This document shows positions 8,611-18,653 of a DNA stretch of 64,000 nucleotides, one piece after another (position 1 is the first letter of the stretch; the number at the start of each line of letters is the position of its first letter). The translations under genes and the position numbers were made by a program. Source of the DNA: Acidimicrobiales bacterium. GTDB taxonomy: Bacteria > Actinomycetota > Acidimicrobiia > Acidimicrobiales > Aldehydirespiratoraceae. The stretch is taken from NCBI GenBank assembly GCA_029263175.1, contig JAJCXZ010000063.1:33427-97426 (forward strand), in the 5' to 3' direction. The notes under the pieces are model-generated. The model was not told the DNA's origin and made no database searches. It saw only the letters and a list, made by a program, of their open reading frames with translations.

Positions 8611-10020
8611 GTTGCGGCCGCGGAATTGGGCGCGGCCGGCGGCGCCGTCTTTGTTGAGGCGCTTGGCCAGATGCAGGCCCTCCAGGACAAGCTCGCAGGC
8701 GCTCGCGATCATGGCGGGTGACTCGGCGTCGACCTCGTCGACCAGCAGTGCCCGGACCGGAGCCTCGAGCGCAGGGATTCGCTTCAGCAGATCAACGTAG
8801 GCGTCGTCGGTGACGTCCTCGCCGATGTCGACCACCAGGTCCTCGTCGAACGCATCGACCACACCACGATGGGTGTCGGGCGGGACGAGGTCCTTGAACA
8901 CGGCGAGTACAGCCTGGCGAACGAGGTTCGCAAGAATCTCTCCGTCGCGGCCTTCGTCAAGGGTCTCGATCTCGACCTTGCCGGCTGTTGAGGCCGGTAG
9001 CGCTTCGAGGTCGACGATGCGAGGTACAACCCGCGTCGACCCTGCCCGCAACGAACGGCGGACGGCGTTGGCGACCAGAATCTCTTCGTTCGCGATCGAC
9101 AGCCGGACGGACACGCCTGACCGCTGGGAAATGTGCTGGCTCGCCCGCGCTGCGTGCGTGACCGACGCAACGATCTCGGTCATGAATGCGGGAACGGTGA
9201 GGTTGAGGTCAGCACTGACCGACAGGTCGGCCTCTTGCTCGATGATCGCCACTTCGGTTTCGACATCGAGCGGGTAGTGGGTGCGGATCTGCGAACCGAA
9301 GCGGTCCTTCAGCGGCGTGATCAACCGACCGCGGTTCGTGTAGTCCTCGGGGTTGGCCGAAGCGACAAGGATGACATCGAGGGGCAGGCGAACCTTGTGG
9401 CCGCGGATCTGAACGTCGCGTTCCTCGAGCACGTTGAGCAAACCAACCTGGATTCGTTCCGCGAGGTCAGGGAGTTCGTTCATCGCGAAAATGCCGCGGT
9501 TGGTCCGAGGCACCAAGCCGTAGTGCAGCGTGAGTTCATCGCTGAGATAGCGGCCCTCGGCGACCCGGATCGGGTCGACTTCACCGATGAGGTCAGCGAT
9601 GGACGTGTCGGGCGTGGCCAGCTTCTCGCTATAGCGATCAGCGCGATGAACCCAGGTGATCGGGGTGTCATCACCCATCTCCGCGACCAGATCGCGGGAC
9701 TGACGAGAGATCGGCGCATAGGGGTCGTCGTTGATCTCTGATCCGGCAACGATCGGCATCCATTCGTCGAGCATCCCGGTCAAACCGCGGATGATTCGAG
9801 TCTTCGCCTGACCACGCTCGCCGAGAAAGACGATGTCGTGACCAGCGAGGAGTGCATTCTCCAACTGCGGGTTGACGGTGTTCTCGTAACCGAGGATCGA
9901 CGGGAACATCGGTTCGTTGTTTCGGATCTTGTCGACCGCGTTGCGGCGAAGCTCTTCCCGGATCGGAATCGACTTCCATCCGCTCTCGCGAAGCGCACCA
10001 AGCGTCTCAGGTCTTGACAT
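8608..10020 (-). CDS. MoxR/ChlI-type AAA+ ATPase
   Basis: This 470-residue AAA+ protein has a Walker A of the MoxR form (GERGQAKT, residues 67-74), a sensor/Walker B region around 'GIFAMNELPDL', and 'VASANPEDYTNRGRLITPLKDRFGSQI', split here into two parts typical of the magnesium-chelatase I subunit and MoxR clade (sensor 1 Asn and arginine finger region). Such ATPases act with VWA proteins as chaperones for cofactor insertion or complex maturation. The natural partner is the VWA protein at 3544-5580. The start is the first ATG after a stretch that translates poorly; longer in-frame extensions upstream overlap the divergent GH2 gene and are unlikely. Confidence 0.9.
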   Translation of the reverse strand: MSRPETLGALRESGWKSIPIREELRRNAVDKIRNNEPMFPSILGYENTVNPQLENALLAGHDIVFLGERGQAKTRIIRGLTGMLDEWMPIVAGSEINDDPYAPISRQSRDLVAEMGDDTPITWVHRADRYSEKLATPDTSIADLIGEVDPIRVAEGRYLSDELTLHYGLVPRTNRGIFAMNELPDLAERIQVGLLNVLEERDVQIRGHKVRLPLDVILVASANPEDYTNRGRLITPLKDRFGSQIRTHYPLDVETEVAIIEQEADLSVSADLNLTVPAFMTEIVASVTHAARASQHISQRSGVSVRLSIANEEILVANAVRRSLRAGSTRVVPRIVDLEALPASTAGKVEIETLDEGRDGEILANLVRQAVLAVFKDLVPPDTHRGVVDAFDEDLVVDIGEDVTDDAYVDLLKRIPALEAPVRALLVDEVDAESPAMIASACELVLEGLHLAKRLNKDGAAGRAQFRGRN

Positions 10021-10080
10021 GGCGGCGACCCTACACGCGGCCACCAGCCCATCCCAGACGGCCCGAGCTACCGTTCGTGG

Positions 10081-12171
10081 ATGGATCTGTCGGGGACGTG
10101 GCGCGCAACACCGGCGTCGGAGGAGCTGCGCCGCACCTTCCACGAGCCTGATCTCGACGATCGCGGCTGGCATCCGATCGCCGTTCCCGGCCATTGGGCG
10201 CACGTCCCAGGAATGGCCAGCGAGCGAGCCGTGCTTCATCGCACCCGGTTCACCGCTGCTGTCCCCGGTGCCGAACGTCGCCGCTGGCTTCGGTTCGACG
10301 GCATCTCCCAGCAGGGCGATGTCTGGCTCAACGGGGGCTACGTCGGCGATACCGACGGATACTTCGTGCCTCACGTCTTCGAAGTCACCGACCTGATGTC
10401 CGATCGTGAAGAGCACACCCTTGCCGTCGATGTGAACTGTCCGCGATTCGGCAATCCCGACGAACGCTCCGATCTGATGGGCGCCATTCTCGACCCCGAG
10501 CTGAGCGGCGCCGCCGGCATGAACCCGGGCGGCATATGGCAGGGCGTGTCCCTGCTCGAGTCGGGCCCATCGGCCATCAAGTACTTCCGTGTGATCTGTG
10601 TCGATGCCAACATCGCCCGCGCCCGACTCGCGCTCCGTTGTGTCATCGACCATCCGGAGGGCGGCATGGTCACCCTTCGCACGACGGTCGCCGAGCACAC
10701 TCACGAACTCCGCCACCCGGCCGCGGCGGGCGAGAACCGCGTCGAGTGGACGATCGATGTGCCCGAACCAGAGTTGTGGTGGCCCCATGCGCTCGGCGAT
10801 CAACCACTGCACGAGCTGCGATGCGAACTCGAGGTCGACGGCGAGGTCTACGACCATCGCGAACGTCGGATCGGGTTCCGTTCGATCCGCATGAACAAGT
10901 GGACCCTGCTCGTCAACGGCACCCGGCTGTTCAGCAAAGGGATCAACCATCTCCCCACCCGGCCTCGCCTGGGCGACGCCTCCCCGATCGAGGTCATCGC
11001 CGACATCCGAGCCGCTCGTGACGCGGGACTCGACCTGATCCGGCTCGTGGCCCACGTGGCTCGACCCGAGGTCTACGAGGCGGCCGACGAAATCGGAATA
11101 CTCATCTGGCAGGACCTGCCCATTCGAGGCGTGATGGCGCGAGGGGTGAGGGGCCAGGCCGTTCGCCAGGCTCGCGAAGCCGTCGATCTCCTCGGGCATC
11201 ACCCATCGGTCGCCGTGTGGTGTGCCCACGACGAACCTCACCGACAACCGGCCGTCCGGGTGGCCACGCCGCCGGTCGTCGGCCAACAACGGCCGTCCTG
11301 GAACCGGGCAGTCCTCGACCGATCGATCCGCCGAGTGCTCCAACGCACCGACGGCTCTCGCCCGGTCGTCAACCACACCAATGTGCCACCCCATCTCCCG
11401 CAACTCGACGGCACCACCAGCCATCTCTGGTTCGGCTGGCACGATCGAACTGCTGCGGATCTCGGCCCCGCTCTGGCCCGGGTGCCACGGATGGGCCGAT
11501 TCGTGACTGCGTTCGGCGCGGCGTCTGTCAGTCCGGCACTTCCCGAACTCTCGAGCCCACGTTGGCCGGCACTCAACTGGCAAGCGATCGCCGGCGCTGT
11601 CGGCGGACCCGCCGAGTCACTCCACCACCTTGTGCCCCCCGCCGCGGTCGGCAACGGCCAAACGTGGGCGCATATGACCCAAGAGGCGCAGGCCGAGCTG
11701 ATCCGCACAACGATCGAGACGCTCCGACGACTCAAGTACCGCCCGACAGGCGGCTTCTGCCTCCACTACCTGGCCGACCCGTCGAGTGCGGGAGGATTCG
11801 GCGTTCTCGACCACGAACGGCGGGCCAAGCCGGCCTGGACCGCGCTGATCGATGCCTGCCGGCCCGTGATCGTCGTGGCCGACCCGCTGCCCGCTGTGCT
11901 GCGCGCCGGCATGCCCCAGACCGTCGCCATCCATGTTGTCTCGGATCTCCGCGAGCCACTCACAGGGGCCGAGACCCGCGCCACAGTCACCTTCCCCGAC
12001 GGTCAGACACACGAATCTCGGTGGGGCGGCGACGTCGGCGGCGACACCTGCGAGTTCATCGGCGAACTCAACTTCACGCCGCCGAGCACCCCGGGAGAAC
12101 TCCGGGTGGATCTCGAATTCATCATCGACGATCAGATCGTCGCGAATACCTATCGCACGTCCGTGGGCTGA
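10081..12171 (+). CDS. GH2-like protein with the catalytic nucleophile replaced
   Basis: This 696-residue protein has the glycoside hydrolase family 2 architecture: N-terminal jelly-roll sugar-binding domain (about 1-165), immunoglobulin-like domain (about 170-265), TIM barrel (about 270-600) and a C-terminal beta domain. 'NKWTLLVNGTRLFSKGINH' marks the barrel start. The acid/base Glu seems kept (HDEP, E385), but at the nucleophile position the usual (S/T)E(F/Y)G reads TAFG (A477). Retaining hydrolysis should fail. No signal peptide is present, which is odd for a polysaccharide enzyme. It is divergent from the MoxR gene with only 60 bp between. The ATG was chosen at the start of the conserved 'LSGTWRA' segment; no Shine-Dalgarno is visible, so it may be leaderless. 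Confidence 0.82.
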   Translation: MDLSGTWRATPASEELRRTFHEPDLDDRGWHPIAVPGHWAHVPGMASERAVLHRTRFTAAVPGAERRRWLRFDGISQQGDVWLNGGYVGDTDGYFVPHVFEVTDLMSDREEHTLAVDVNCPRFGNPDERSDLMGAILDPELSGAAGMNPGGIWQGVSLLESGPSAIKYFRVICVDANIARARLALRCVIDHPEGGMVTLRTTVAEHTHELRHPAAAGENRVEWTIDVPEPELWWPHALGDQPLHELRCELEVDGEVYDHRERRIGFRSIRMNKWTLLVNGTRLFSKGINHLPTRPRLGDASPIEVIADIRAARDAGLDLIRLVAHVARPEVYEAADEIGILIWQDLPIRGVMARGVRGQAVRQAREAVDLLGHHPSVAVWCAHDEPHRQPAVRVATPPVVGQQRPSWNRAVLDRSIRRVLQRTDGSRPVVNHTNVPPHLPQLDGTTSHLWFGWHDRTAADLGPALARVPRMGRFVTAFGAASVSPALPELSSPRWPALNWQAIAGAVGGPAESLHHLVPPAAVGNGQTWAHMTQEAQAELIRTTIETLRRLKYRPTGGFCLHYLADPSSAGGFGVLDHERRAKPAWTALIDACRPVIVVADPLPAVLRAGMPQTVAIHVVSDLREPLTGAETRATVTFPDGQTHESRWGGDVGGDTCEFIGELNFTPPSTPGELRVDLEFIIDDQIVANTYRTSVG

Positions 12172-12278
12172 AGTGGGCCGTACAACCAGCTGACAAGTAC
12201 CGTTGGCCTGTTCGTTTGGATGACAGTGTTCAACATGAGCTGAGAGCAAGCAGCTCACTTAGCAAGGATTGTTTCGCA

Positions 12279-13085
12279 ATGGCGCAAACCATCTCGGGTG
12301 GCACTGACCACTCGGTCCCGCCGATTCGGCGGCGTCCACCACAGCTGCCGTGGCCGCTCAACATCTACCAAACTGCAGTCGGCAAGAAGTACGTGATGGC
12401 CCTCACAGGTATCGGACTTCTCGGCTTCGTCGTTGTTCACATGATCGGCAACCTGCACCTCTACGAGGGCCCCGCGCAGGTTCATTTCTACGCAGAGGCG
12501 CTGCGAGACATCGGCGGCCACCTTGTGCCCCGTACCTTCGTCCTCTGGGTGATGCGCATCGGACTGATCGGCATGTTCGCCGCCCACATCCACTCCGCCT
12601 ACACACTCAGTCGCATGAGCCAGAAGGCCGACTCGAGCTATGTCGGCAAGCGCGACTACATCGCCGCCAACTTCGCCAGCCGCACCATGCGCTGGACCGG
12701 GCCGATCATCCTCCTGTACGTCGTGTACCACTTGGCCGATCTGACATGGGGCTGGTTCAGCGACGACTGGGTACGCGGCGACGTCTACAACAACGTCTAC
12801 CAGTCGATGAGCGCTCTCCCGGTGGCCATTCTGTACATCGTTGCCAACATCGCGCTTGCGATACACATCTTCCACGGCGCGTGGTCCATGTTCCAGACAC
12901 TCGGCATCAACAACCCGGCCTACAACCGCCTGCGGCGCGGCTTCGCCACGGGTCTCGCCGGCCTCATCCTCCTCGGCAACCTGAGCTTCCCGATCGCCGT
13001 CCAGGCGGGCCTGATCGATATCGACGGCCACACACCCGGTGAGTTCGTCGAATCCGGGAGCGACAACACGGAGGAGGGCCACTGA
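12279..13085 (+). CDS. sdhC: succinate dehydrogenase cytochrome b subunit
   Basis: This 268-residue integral membrane protein shows about five hydrophobic segments with the conserved histidines of the single-subunit dihaem cytochrome b558 (type B) found in actinobacteria, Bacillus and Wolinella-like enzymes. Examples are '[11 protein letters not shown]', 'AAHIHSAY' and 'AIHIFHGAW'. It anchors SdhAB and passes electrons to menaquinone. It is the first gene of sdhCAB: its TGA overlaps the sdhA ATG by one base. AAGGA lies about 10 nt before the ATG. A 107-bp gap separates it from the GH2-like gene, so the promoter should lie there. Confidence 0.93.
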   Translation: MAQTISGGTDHSVPPIRRRPPQLPWPLNIYQTAVGKKYVMALTGIGLLGFVVVHMIGNLHLYEGPAQVHFYAEALRDIGGHLVPRTFVLWVMRIGLIGMFAAHIHSAYTLSRMSQKADSSYVGKRDYIAANFASRTMRWTGPIILLYVVYHLADLTWGWFSDDWVRGDVYNNVYQSMSALPVAILYIVANIALAIHIFHGAWSMFQTLGINNPAYNRLRRGFATGLAGLILLGNLSFPIAVQAGLIDIDGHTPGEFVESGSDNTEEGH

Positions 13086-15007
13086 TGGTCACGCTCGACG
13101 CAAAGATCCCAGACGGCCCGATCGCCGAGAAGTGGGACAACCACAAGTTCTCGGTCAAGCTCGTCAACCCGGCCAACAAGCGTAGGTTCGACGTCATCGT
13201 CGTCGGCACCGGCCTCGCGGGTGCCTCGGCGGCCGCCTCGCTTGCCGAACTCGGCTACAACGTCAAGGTCTTCACGTACCACGACTCGCCCCGTCGGGCG
13301 CACTCGATCGCCGCTCAAGGCGGCGTCAATGCCGCGAAGAACTACCGCAACGACGGCGACTCCGTACACCGTCTCTTCTACGACACGGTCAAGGGTGGCG
13401 ACTACCGGTCCCGCGAGGCCAACGTCCATCGCCTGGCCCAGGTCTCGGTCGACATCATCGACCAGTGTGCGGCGCAGGGTGTGCCGTTCGCCCGTGAATA
13501 CGGCGGCTTGCTCGCCAACCGATCATTCGGTGGCGCCCAGGTCAGCCGCACGTTCTACGCCCGCGGCCAGACCGGGCAGCAGTTGCTGATCGGCGCCTAC
13601 CAGGCGTTGGCGGCGCAGATCGCGCTGGGGAGGGTCACGCTCTACAACCGCTCCGACGTACTCGACGTCGTGAAGAAGGACGGCGAGGCCGTCGGCATCG
13701 TCACCCGCGACATGCTGACCGGCGAGGTCAGCGCTCACAGCGGCCACGCCGTGGTGCTCGCCACCGGCGGCTACGGCAACGTCTACTACCTGTCGACCAA
13801 CGCCATGATGTGCAACGTGTCGGCCAGCTGGCGGGCGCACCGCAAGGGAGCCCTGTTCGCCAACCCGTGTTACACGCAGATCCACCCGACCTGCATCCCC
13901 GCCGCCGACGAGTTCCAGTCGAAGCTGACGCTGATGTCGGAATCGCTGCGCAACGACGGACGAATCTGGGTCCCTCGCGATTCCGACGAGGCTCGGGGCG
14001 CCGATCAGGTGCCCGAAGACGAGCGCTATTACTACCTCGAAGAGAAGTACCCGGCGTTCGGCAACCTCGTCCCTCGCGACGTGGCCAGCCGCAACGCCAA
14101 GACGGTCGTCGACGAGGGCCGCGGCGTCGGTCCGCTGAAGAACGGTGTCTATCTCGACTTCGCTGCCGCCATCGCCCGCGACGGCGTGGAAGCGGTCAAG
14201 GAGCGCTACGGCAACCTCTTCGACATGTACGAGCGCATCACCGGCGAGGATCCCTACACCGTGCCGATGCGGATCTACCCGGCGACGCACTACACGATGG
14301 GTGGGCTCTGGGTCGACTACAACCTGATGACCACGGTGCCGGGCCTTTATGCCCTCGGCGAAGCCAACTTCTCGGACCACGGCGCCAACCGTCTCGGCGC
14401 CTCGGCGCTGATGCAGGGCCTGGCCGACGGCTACTTCGTGCTGCCCTACACAATCGGTGACTACCTCGCGCCGAAACTGGGCGACAGCGCCGTCCCGACC
14501 GACGATCCCGTCTTCACCGAAGCAGTGCAGGAAGTCGACGACCGCACTCGCCAATGGACAGCGAAGACCGGCGGAACCCACGGAGTCGAGCACTACCACC
14601 GAGAGCTCGGCAAGATCGTCTGGGAACACTGCGGCATGGCTCGCAATGAGGCCGGCCTCAAGACGGCGCTTTCGGAGATCCCCGCCCTGCGTGAGGAGTT
14701 CCGCAAGAACGTCAAAGTCCTCGGCAGCCCCGACGGTGTCAACACGATGCTCGAGAAGGTCAACCGGGTCGACGACTTCATGGAGTTCGCCGAGCTCAAG
14801 GTGCGCGATGCGCTGCATCGCCGTGAGAGCTGTGGCGGTCACTTCCGAGAAGAGTCCCAAACACCGGAGGGTGAGGCTTTGCGAGACGATGAGAACTTCG
14901 CCTACGTCGGGGCGTGGGAATGGAACGGCCCGGACGCCGAGCCGACCATGCACAAGGAAGAACTGAACTTCGAGACCGTGGCGCTGACACAGCGCTCGTA
15001 CAAGTAG
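13085..15007 (+). CDS. sdhA: succinate dehydrogenase/fumarate reductase flavoprotein subunit
   Basis: This 640-residue flavoprotein oxidises succinate to fumarate in the TCA cycle. The FAD-binding Rossmann motif is '[12 protein letters not shown]' (about 39-50). The His that covalently carries FAD is H73 in 'HSIAAQGG'. The conserved 'HPTC' region and the C-terminal '[11 protein letters not shown]' are present. The sequence around '[26 protein letters not shown]' (split motif) is typical of the type B, menaquinone-linked clade paired with a single dihaem SdhC. Length is normal for the clade. It overlaps sdhC by one base and lies 12 bases upstream of sdhB. Confidence 0.96.
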   Translation: MVTLDAKIPDGPIAEKWDNHKFSVKLVNPANKRRFDVIVVGTGLAGASAAASLAELGYNVKVFTYHDSPRRAHSIAAQGGVNAAKNYRNDGDSVHRLFYDTVKGGDYRSREANVHRLAQVSVDIIDQCAAQGVPFAREYGGLLANRSFGGAQVSRTFYARGQTGQQLLIGAYQALAAQIALGRVTLYNRSDVLDVVKKDGEAVGIVTRDMLTGEVSAHSGHAVVLATGGYGNVYYLSTNAMMCNVSASWRAHRKGALFANPCYTQIHPTCIPAADEFQSKLTLMSESLRNDGRIWVPRDSDEARGADQVPEDERYYYLEEKYPAFGNLVPRDVASRNAKTVVDEGRGVGPLKNGVYLDFAAAIARDGVEAVKERYGNLFDMYERITGEDPYTVPMRIYPATHYTMGGLWVDYNLMTTVPGLYALGEANFSDHGANRLGASALMQGLADGYFVLPYTIGDYLAPKLGDSAVPTDDPVFTEAVQEVDDRTRQWTAKTGGTHGVEHYHRELGKIVWEHCGMARNEAGLKTALSEIPALREEFRKNVKVLGSPDGVNTMLEKVNRVDDFMEFAELKVRDALHRRESCGGHFREESQTPEGEALRDDENFAYVGAWEWNGPDAEPTMHKEELNFETVALTQRSYK

Positions 15008-15019
15008 GGGGAGCGAACA

Positions 15020-15790
15020 ATGAGCAAAATGCTGAACCTCAAGCTCAAGATCTGGCGCCAGGACGGCCCGCACTCCCAGGGAGCGTTTCTCGAAGTCGAC
15101 GCCAACGACATCCCGGAGGACGCCTCGTTCCTCGAGATGCTCGACGTCGTCAATGAACGACTGATCGACGACGACGTCGAACCCGTCACGTTCGCCCACG
15201 ACTGCCGTGAGGGCATTTGTGGCACGTGTGGGGTGATGATCAACGGCCAGGCCCACGGTCCCGAGAAGGCCACGGCGACCTGCCAGCTCCACATGCGCAA
15301 GTTCAACGCCGGCGACGAGATCGTCATAGAGCCCTGGAAGGCGCAGTCTTTCCCGGTGCTCAAGGATCTCATGGTCGACCGCCGTGCCTTCGATCGCATC
15401 GTGGAAGCCGGTGGCTACATCTCGGCCCCGACGGGCACCGCGCCCGACGCCAACGAGATCCTGATTCCGAAGGAAGTCGCCGATACCGCGATGGACGCCG
15501 CTGCCTGCATCGGCTGTGGTGCCTGCGTGGCCGCGTGCCCGAACTCGGCGGCGCAGTTGTTCACGTCAGCAAAGCTCGCCCATCTCAACGTCCTGCCTCA
15601 GGGCCAGCCCGAGCGCTGGAAGCGCACCGAGAACATGGTCGAGACCATGGAGGACTTCTTCGGGGCGTGCACCAATCACGGCGAATGCCATGAAGCGTGC
15701 CCGAAGGAAATCCCGCTCGACTTCATCGCCATGATGAACCGTGACTACATGAAGTCCAAAACCAAGAACCGGTCCCTTTCTTCTCAATAG
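15020..15790 (+). CDS. sdhB: succinate dehydrogenase iron-sulfur subunit
   Basis: This 256-residue protein carries three Fe-S clusters between SdhA and the membrane anchor. The [2Fe-2S] ligands are C62, C67 and C70 ('CREGICGTCG') with C88. The C-terminal ferredoxin-like part holds 'CIGCGACVAACP' and 'CTNHGECHEACP' for the [4Fe-4S] and [3Fe-4S] clusters. It is the last gene of sdhCAB. A GGGGGAG Shine-Dalgarno precedes the ATG. Confidence 0.96.
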   Translation: MSKMLNLKLKIWRQDGPHSQGAFLEVDANDIPEDASFLEMLDVVNERLIDDDVEPVTFAHDCREGICGTCGVMINGQAHGPEKATATCQLHMRKFNAGDEIVIEPWKAQSFPVLKDLMVDRRAFDRIVEAGGYISAPTGTAPDANEILIPKEVADTAMDAAACIGCGACVAACPNSAAQLFTSAKLAHLNVLPQGQPERWKRTENMVETMEDFFGACTNHGECHEACPKEIPLDFIAMMNRDYMKSKTKNRSLSSQ

Positions 15791-16168
15791 CTGCTCACCG
15801 TGTGAGGTTGTCCTTGACGCGCGCTCCCAGCGGCGCGACGGTGACTTACGTCACATATTCCGGTATTCGGGATCTGGCCGACGGGATCTCACCCGCTCGA
15901 AGCACTCGCCTCGACATCCCGCTGGCCTTTGTGGCCGAAGGGAGGATGGCATCGGACGACCGCAGACCAACCGGCCAACGGGGTCTGCTTTCAACGCCAT
16001 ACGCACCGCTCTTCAGTGATCGAGACCGGTCCCACGAACTTCTCGCACCCGCTCTGCCCCAGAGGTAGCCGGAGAAGCGTTCAGCGGACGAGCCTCAACC
16101 CAGTATCAGCGGGCGACAACGTCCTTCGCGAGCGAGACGTCCCCGCCCCGGGATGTCTCGTTTCGCGT
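15791..16168. other. 378-bp intergenic region, no gene recognised
   Basis: This stretch lies between the convergent sdhB and alpha/beta hydrolase genes. Short open frames here have no ribosome-binding site and no recognisable product. The only local structure I noticed is a weak 5-bp stem, GTGAC-TTAC-GTCAC (15841-15854). I see no tRNA, riboswitch or repeat. Confidence 0.5.
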
Positions 16169-17050
16169 TCAGCCGGTCCAGGTAGCCGCCGCGCTCAGAT
16201 GATGCCGGAGCACCGGCCACATCTCCGCCACCAGCGCATCCGGGACTTCGTGGCCGAGGCCGTCGACCTCGATGTAGACCGCGCCGGGAATGCCCTCGGC
16301 CAACGCTCGGCCATGGGCGATCGGCAACACCACATCGGCCGAGCCGTGAACGACAAGTGTCGGCGCCACTACCTCGGCCAGCCGATCGAGCCGCGACTTC
16401 GAGGAGAATGCGGCAACGCCGTGGCCGGTCTCGACGGCCCACCCTGTCGCAACCTCAGCGGCGGCCAACTCGGTTTCGGACTCGACATCGAGCGGGTAGA
16501 GCTCACCGTTCATCAGCTGGGCAAGCTGCACGATCCAGGCGACCTGGTCTTCGGCGCTTCGAGGCGGGCCCTCGAACAACCGGAAGGTCATCTTCTCGAC
16601 GAAGTCCTCGTCGGGACCGGGAAGGCGCTCGTCACCGACCCCAGGTGTCGTGCCGAACAAGCTGAGCGATCGGACTCTCCGAGGATGATCGAGCGCCATC
16701 ACCTGGGCGATCATGCCACCCATCGACCGCCCAACGAGGTGCGCAGTCGCGATGCCGAGCTCGTCGAGCAGGCCGACGACATCAGCAGCCAGATCGTCGA
16801 GCAGGTAGGCATCGGACGAACCGAGCCGAGTCGAGCGTCCACAATCACGATGGTCGAACCGAACGACGCGGTATCCATCGCCTATCAACCGGTCGACGAG
16901 GGCGCGAGTCCAGCGAAAGCCTGGCGTGTCGGCACCAGCGAGCAACACGACTACATCGCCGTCCTCGGGACCGTCGACGTCAACCCAGAGATCGATGTCG
17001 CCGACCCGAACGAGTTTGCCGCGCGCTGAGTCGTGTGCCGCGTTCGTCAT
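16169..17050 (-). CDS. alpha/beta-fold hydrolase
   Basis: This 293-residue protein has the alpha/beta hydrolase fold. The nucleophile elbow is 'GRSMGG' (Ser in GxSxG), the oxyanion region is 'LLAGADTPGF', an aspartate lies in 'VVHGSADVVLP' and the catalytic His is in 'GLGHEVPDA'. It resembles actinobacterial esterase/lipase-like or hydroxymuconic-ester-type hydrolases; the substrate cannot be told. The ATG was chosen just before 'GKLVRVGDIDLWVD', the first conserved strand. It is divergent from the DUF368 gene with 26 bp between, so promoters must overlap or transcripts be leaderless. Confidence 0.88.
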   Translation of the reverse strand: MTNAAHDSARGKLVRVGDIDLWVDVDGPEDGDVVVLLAGADTPGFRWTRALVDRLIGDGYRVVRFDHRDCGRSTRLGSSDAYLLDDLAADVVGLLDELGIATAHLVGRSMGGMIAQVMALDHPRRVRSLSLFGTTPGVGDERLPGPDEDFVEKMTFRLFEGPPRSAEDQVAWIVQLAQLMNGELYPLDVESETELAAAEVATGWAVETGHGVAAFSSKSRLDRLAEVVAPTLVVHGSADVVLPIAHGRALAEGIPGAVYIEVDGLGHEVPDALVAEMWPVLRHHLSAAATWTG

Positions 17051-17076
17051 GAGGAGCGACGGTACTCTCAGCGATC

Positions 17077-17991
17077 GTGATCCCCAAGGTCCTCGCCCAA
17101 GTCGCCCGCGGCTTCGTGATGGGAGCCGCCGACGTCGTCCCTGGCGTTTCCGGCGGAACCATCGCTCTCGTTCTCGGTATCTATCAGAAGCTGATCGACA
17201 CGATCCGAGATGGAGCGCGTGCCCTCGGCACACTCGCCAGGGGCGACCTCAGAGGCTTCTGGCGTCGGGTCGTTGCGCTCGACTTCCTCTTCCTGCTTCC
17301 GCTGCTCTTCGGCATCTTCCTCGCCATCGCATCGCTTGCTCACTTGATCGAAACACAACTCCATGACAACCCCGAGGAGATGGCAGGCCTCTTCTTCGGG
17401 CTGGTTGTGGCTTCGGTGTTCGTGGCATGGGGAATGCTGAGAATGCGAATGTTCACCCACGTGGTTGTCATGACCGTCGTGGCTGTCGTCGTGTTTCTTC
17501 TTCTCGGATTCCAATCGGGACCCGTACTGGACCCCTCACCCATCGTCTTTCTCGGTGCCGGCAGCCTCGCGATCTGCGCCATGATCCTGCCGGGCATCAG
17601 CGGCTCCTTCATTCTGTTGATGATGGGCATGTACGCCGCCGTCATCGGAGCCGTCGACGACCGGGCATTTGCCGACCTGACCTTCGTCGCCATCGGGGCA
17701 GTGATCGGCCTCGCCCTCTTCTCCTCTGCGCTCGGTTGGGTACTCGAACGGGCCTTCGACCTGGTGATGGCCGCCCTCATCGGTCTGATGCTCGGATCGC
17801 TGCGTGTTCTGTGGCCGTGGCCCAACGGCGTAGGAGTGATCAGCGAAGACGAGACCGAGGTCATCGACGGCACGGGCCTCGAGTGGCCAGCCAACGATCA
17901 GATCGCCGGCCCCGTCGTTCTCGCCCTCCTCGCGGCGATGGTCGTCATGGCCATCGCCAGAATCGGCGAGCGCCACAGCAACGCTCAGTAG
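17077..17991 (+). CDS. DUF368 membrane protein, PopT-type polyprenyl-phosphate transporter
   Basis: This 304-residue polytopic protein has about eight to nine hydrophobic segments and the DUF368 signature near the N-terminus, 'GAADVVPGVSGGT', echoed by 'MILPGISGSFILLMMGMY' in the second half. That inverted-repeat pair is typical of the family. DUF368 (PopT) proteins recycle undecaprenyl-phosphate across the membrane for cell-envelope synthesis. The start is a GTG, 26 bp from the divergent hydrolase. The family call is firm; lipid specificity is inferred. Confidence 0.88.
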   Translation: MIPKVLAQVARGFVMGAADVVPGVSGGTIALVLGIYQKLIDTIRDGARALGTLARGDLRGFWRRVVALDFLFLLPLLFGIFLAIASLAHLIETQLHDNPEEMAGLFFGLVVASVFVAWGMLRMRMFTHVVVMTVVAVVVFLLLGFQSGPVLDPSPIVFLGAGSLAICAMILPGISGSFILLMMGMYAAVIGAVDDRAFADLTFVAIGAVIGLALFSSALGWVLERAFDLVMAALIGLMLGSLRVLWPWPNGVGVISEDETEVIDGTGLEWPANDQIAGPVVLALLAAMVVMAIARIGERHSNAQ

Positions 17992-17999
17992 TCGGCGAG

Positions 18000-18653
18000 C
18001 TACCCCGCCAACTCGACCCAACCCGGCCGATTGCCGAGCACCCAGCCGCGGGTCTCTGCTGAGGGGAGACCGGGCCATCGCACGGCGAGCCGCCCGACCA
18101 CCTCGACGCCTCGCGTCGGTCGGGTCAGTCTGGGGAATTGGCCGTCCCACCGCCGTCGGCGCGTACCCATCGCTTCGATCTCGAACGCGTCGGCTCCAAC
18201 GAGCACCTCGCCGGCCACCGCCACGGCATGCACGATCCCGTCACCGTCGGTTTCGACGCCGCCGGCAGTCTCGATGTCCAGATCGTGACCGACCGCAACA
18301 CGGTCGCCGAAGCTCTCGGGAGTGACGACCTCGCCGGGATCAACGGCGAGACCAAACGCCTCGAGCCCGACCGTCCACCGTTCGCCCGCTACCTCACAGC
18401 CGATGTCGGTCCAGAGCCCAGGGGCCCTGAACTCGAACGCGTGGGTGACCGACGGCAGTTCGTAGTCGAGGACCACAACCGGATCTCGTCCCCGCCGACA
18501 CACCGCAGCGAGGAACCAGGTGCAGCCGGAGTCGGGACGCACAACCGTTCGCAGCAGACCCGCCACGCCCTGGTGCTGGTCGACCCACTCGATGTCGATC
18601 AGATCGACACGATCGCGGTATGGGCCCGCGGGGTCGACGTTCACCGGATCCAT
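18000..18653 (-). CDS. hypothetical protein, beta-rich
   Basis: This 217-residue protein follows the RDD gene, whose TGA overlaps its ATG by one base, so the two are translationally coupled. The sequence is rich in beta strands with repeated 'W...V..E.F' patterns ('ERWTVGLEAFGL', 'DRVAVGHDLDIE'), suggesting a lipocalin-like or beta-sandwich fold, perhaps distantly like AttH/carotenoid-hydratase-type proteins. That resemblance is weak. There is no signal peptide and no catalytic motif I recognise. Confidence 0.7.
   Translation of the reverse strand: MDPVNVDPAGPYRDRVDLIDIEWVDQHQGVAGLLRTVVRPDSGCTWFLAAVCRRGRDPVVVLDYELPSVTHAFEFRAPGLWTDIGCEVAGERWTVGLEAFGLAVDPGEVVTPESFGDRVAVGHDLDIETAGGVETDGDGIVHAVAVAGEVLVGADAFEIEAMGTRRRRWDGQFPRLTRPTRGVEVVGRLAVRWPGLPSAETRGWVLGNRPGWVELAG

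Noticed and set aside
8608..11583. Very long minus-strand reading of the MoxR gene (991 codons)
   Set aside because: The part beyond 10020 is antisense to the GH2-like gene and has no family similarity; the conserved ATPase starts at the ATG at 10020.
13523..15292. Minus-strand open frame of 589 codons
   Set aside because: Antisense shadow of sdhA and sdhB, which are unambiguous.
15802..16068. Possible 88-codon gene after sdhB
   Set aside because: No ribosome-binding site and no recognisable product; the region between the convergent genes appears non-coding.
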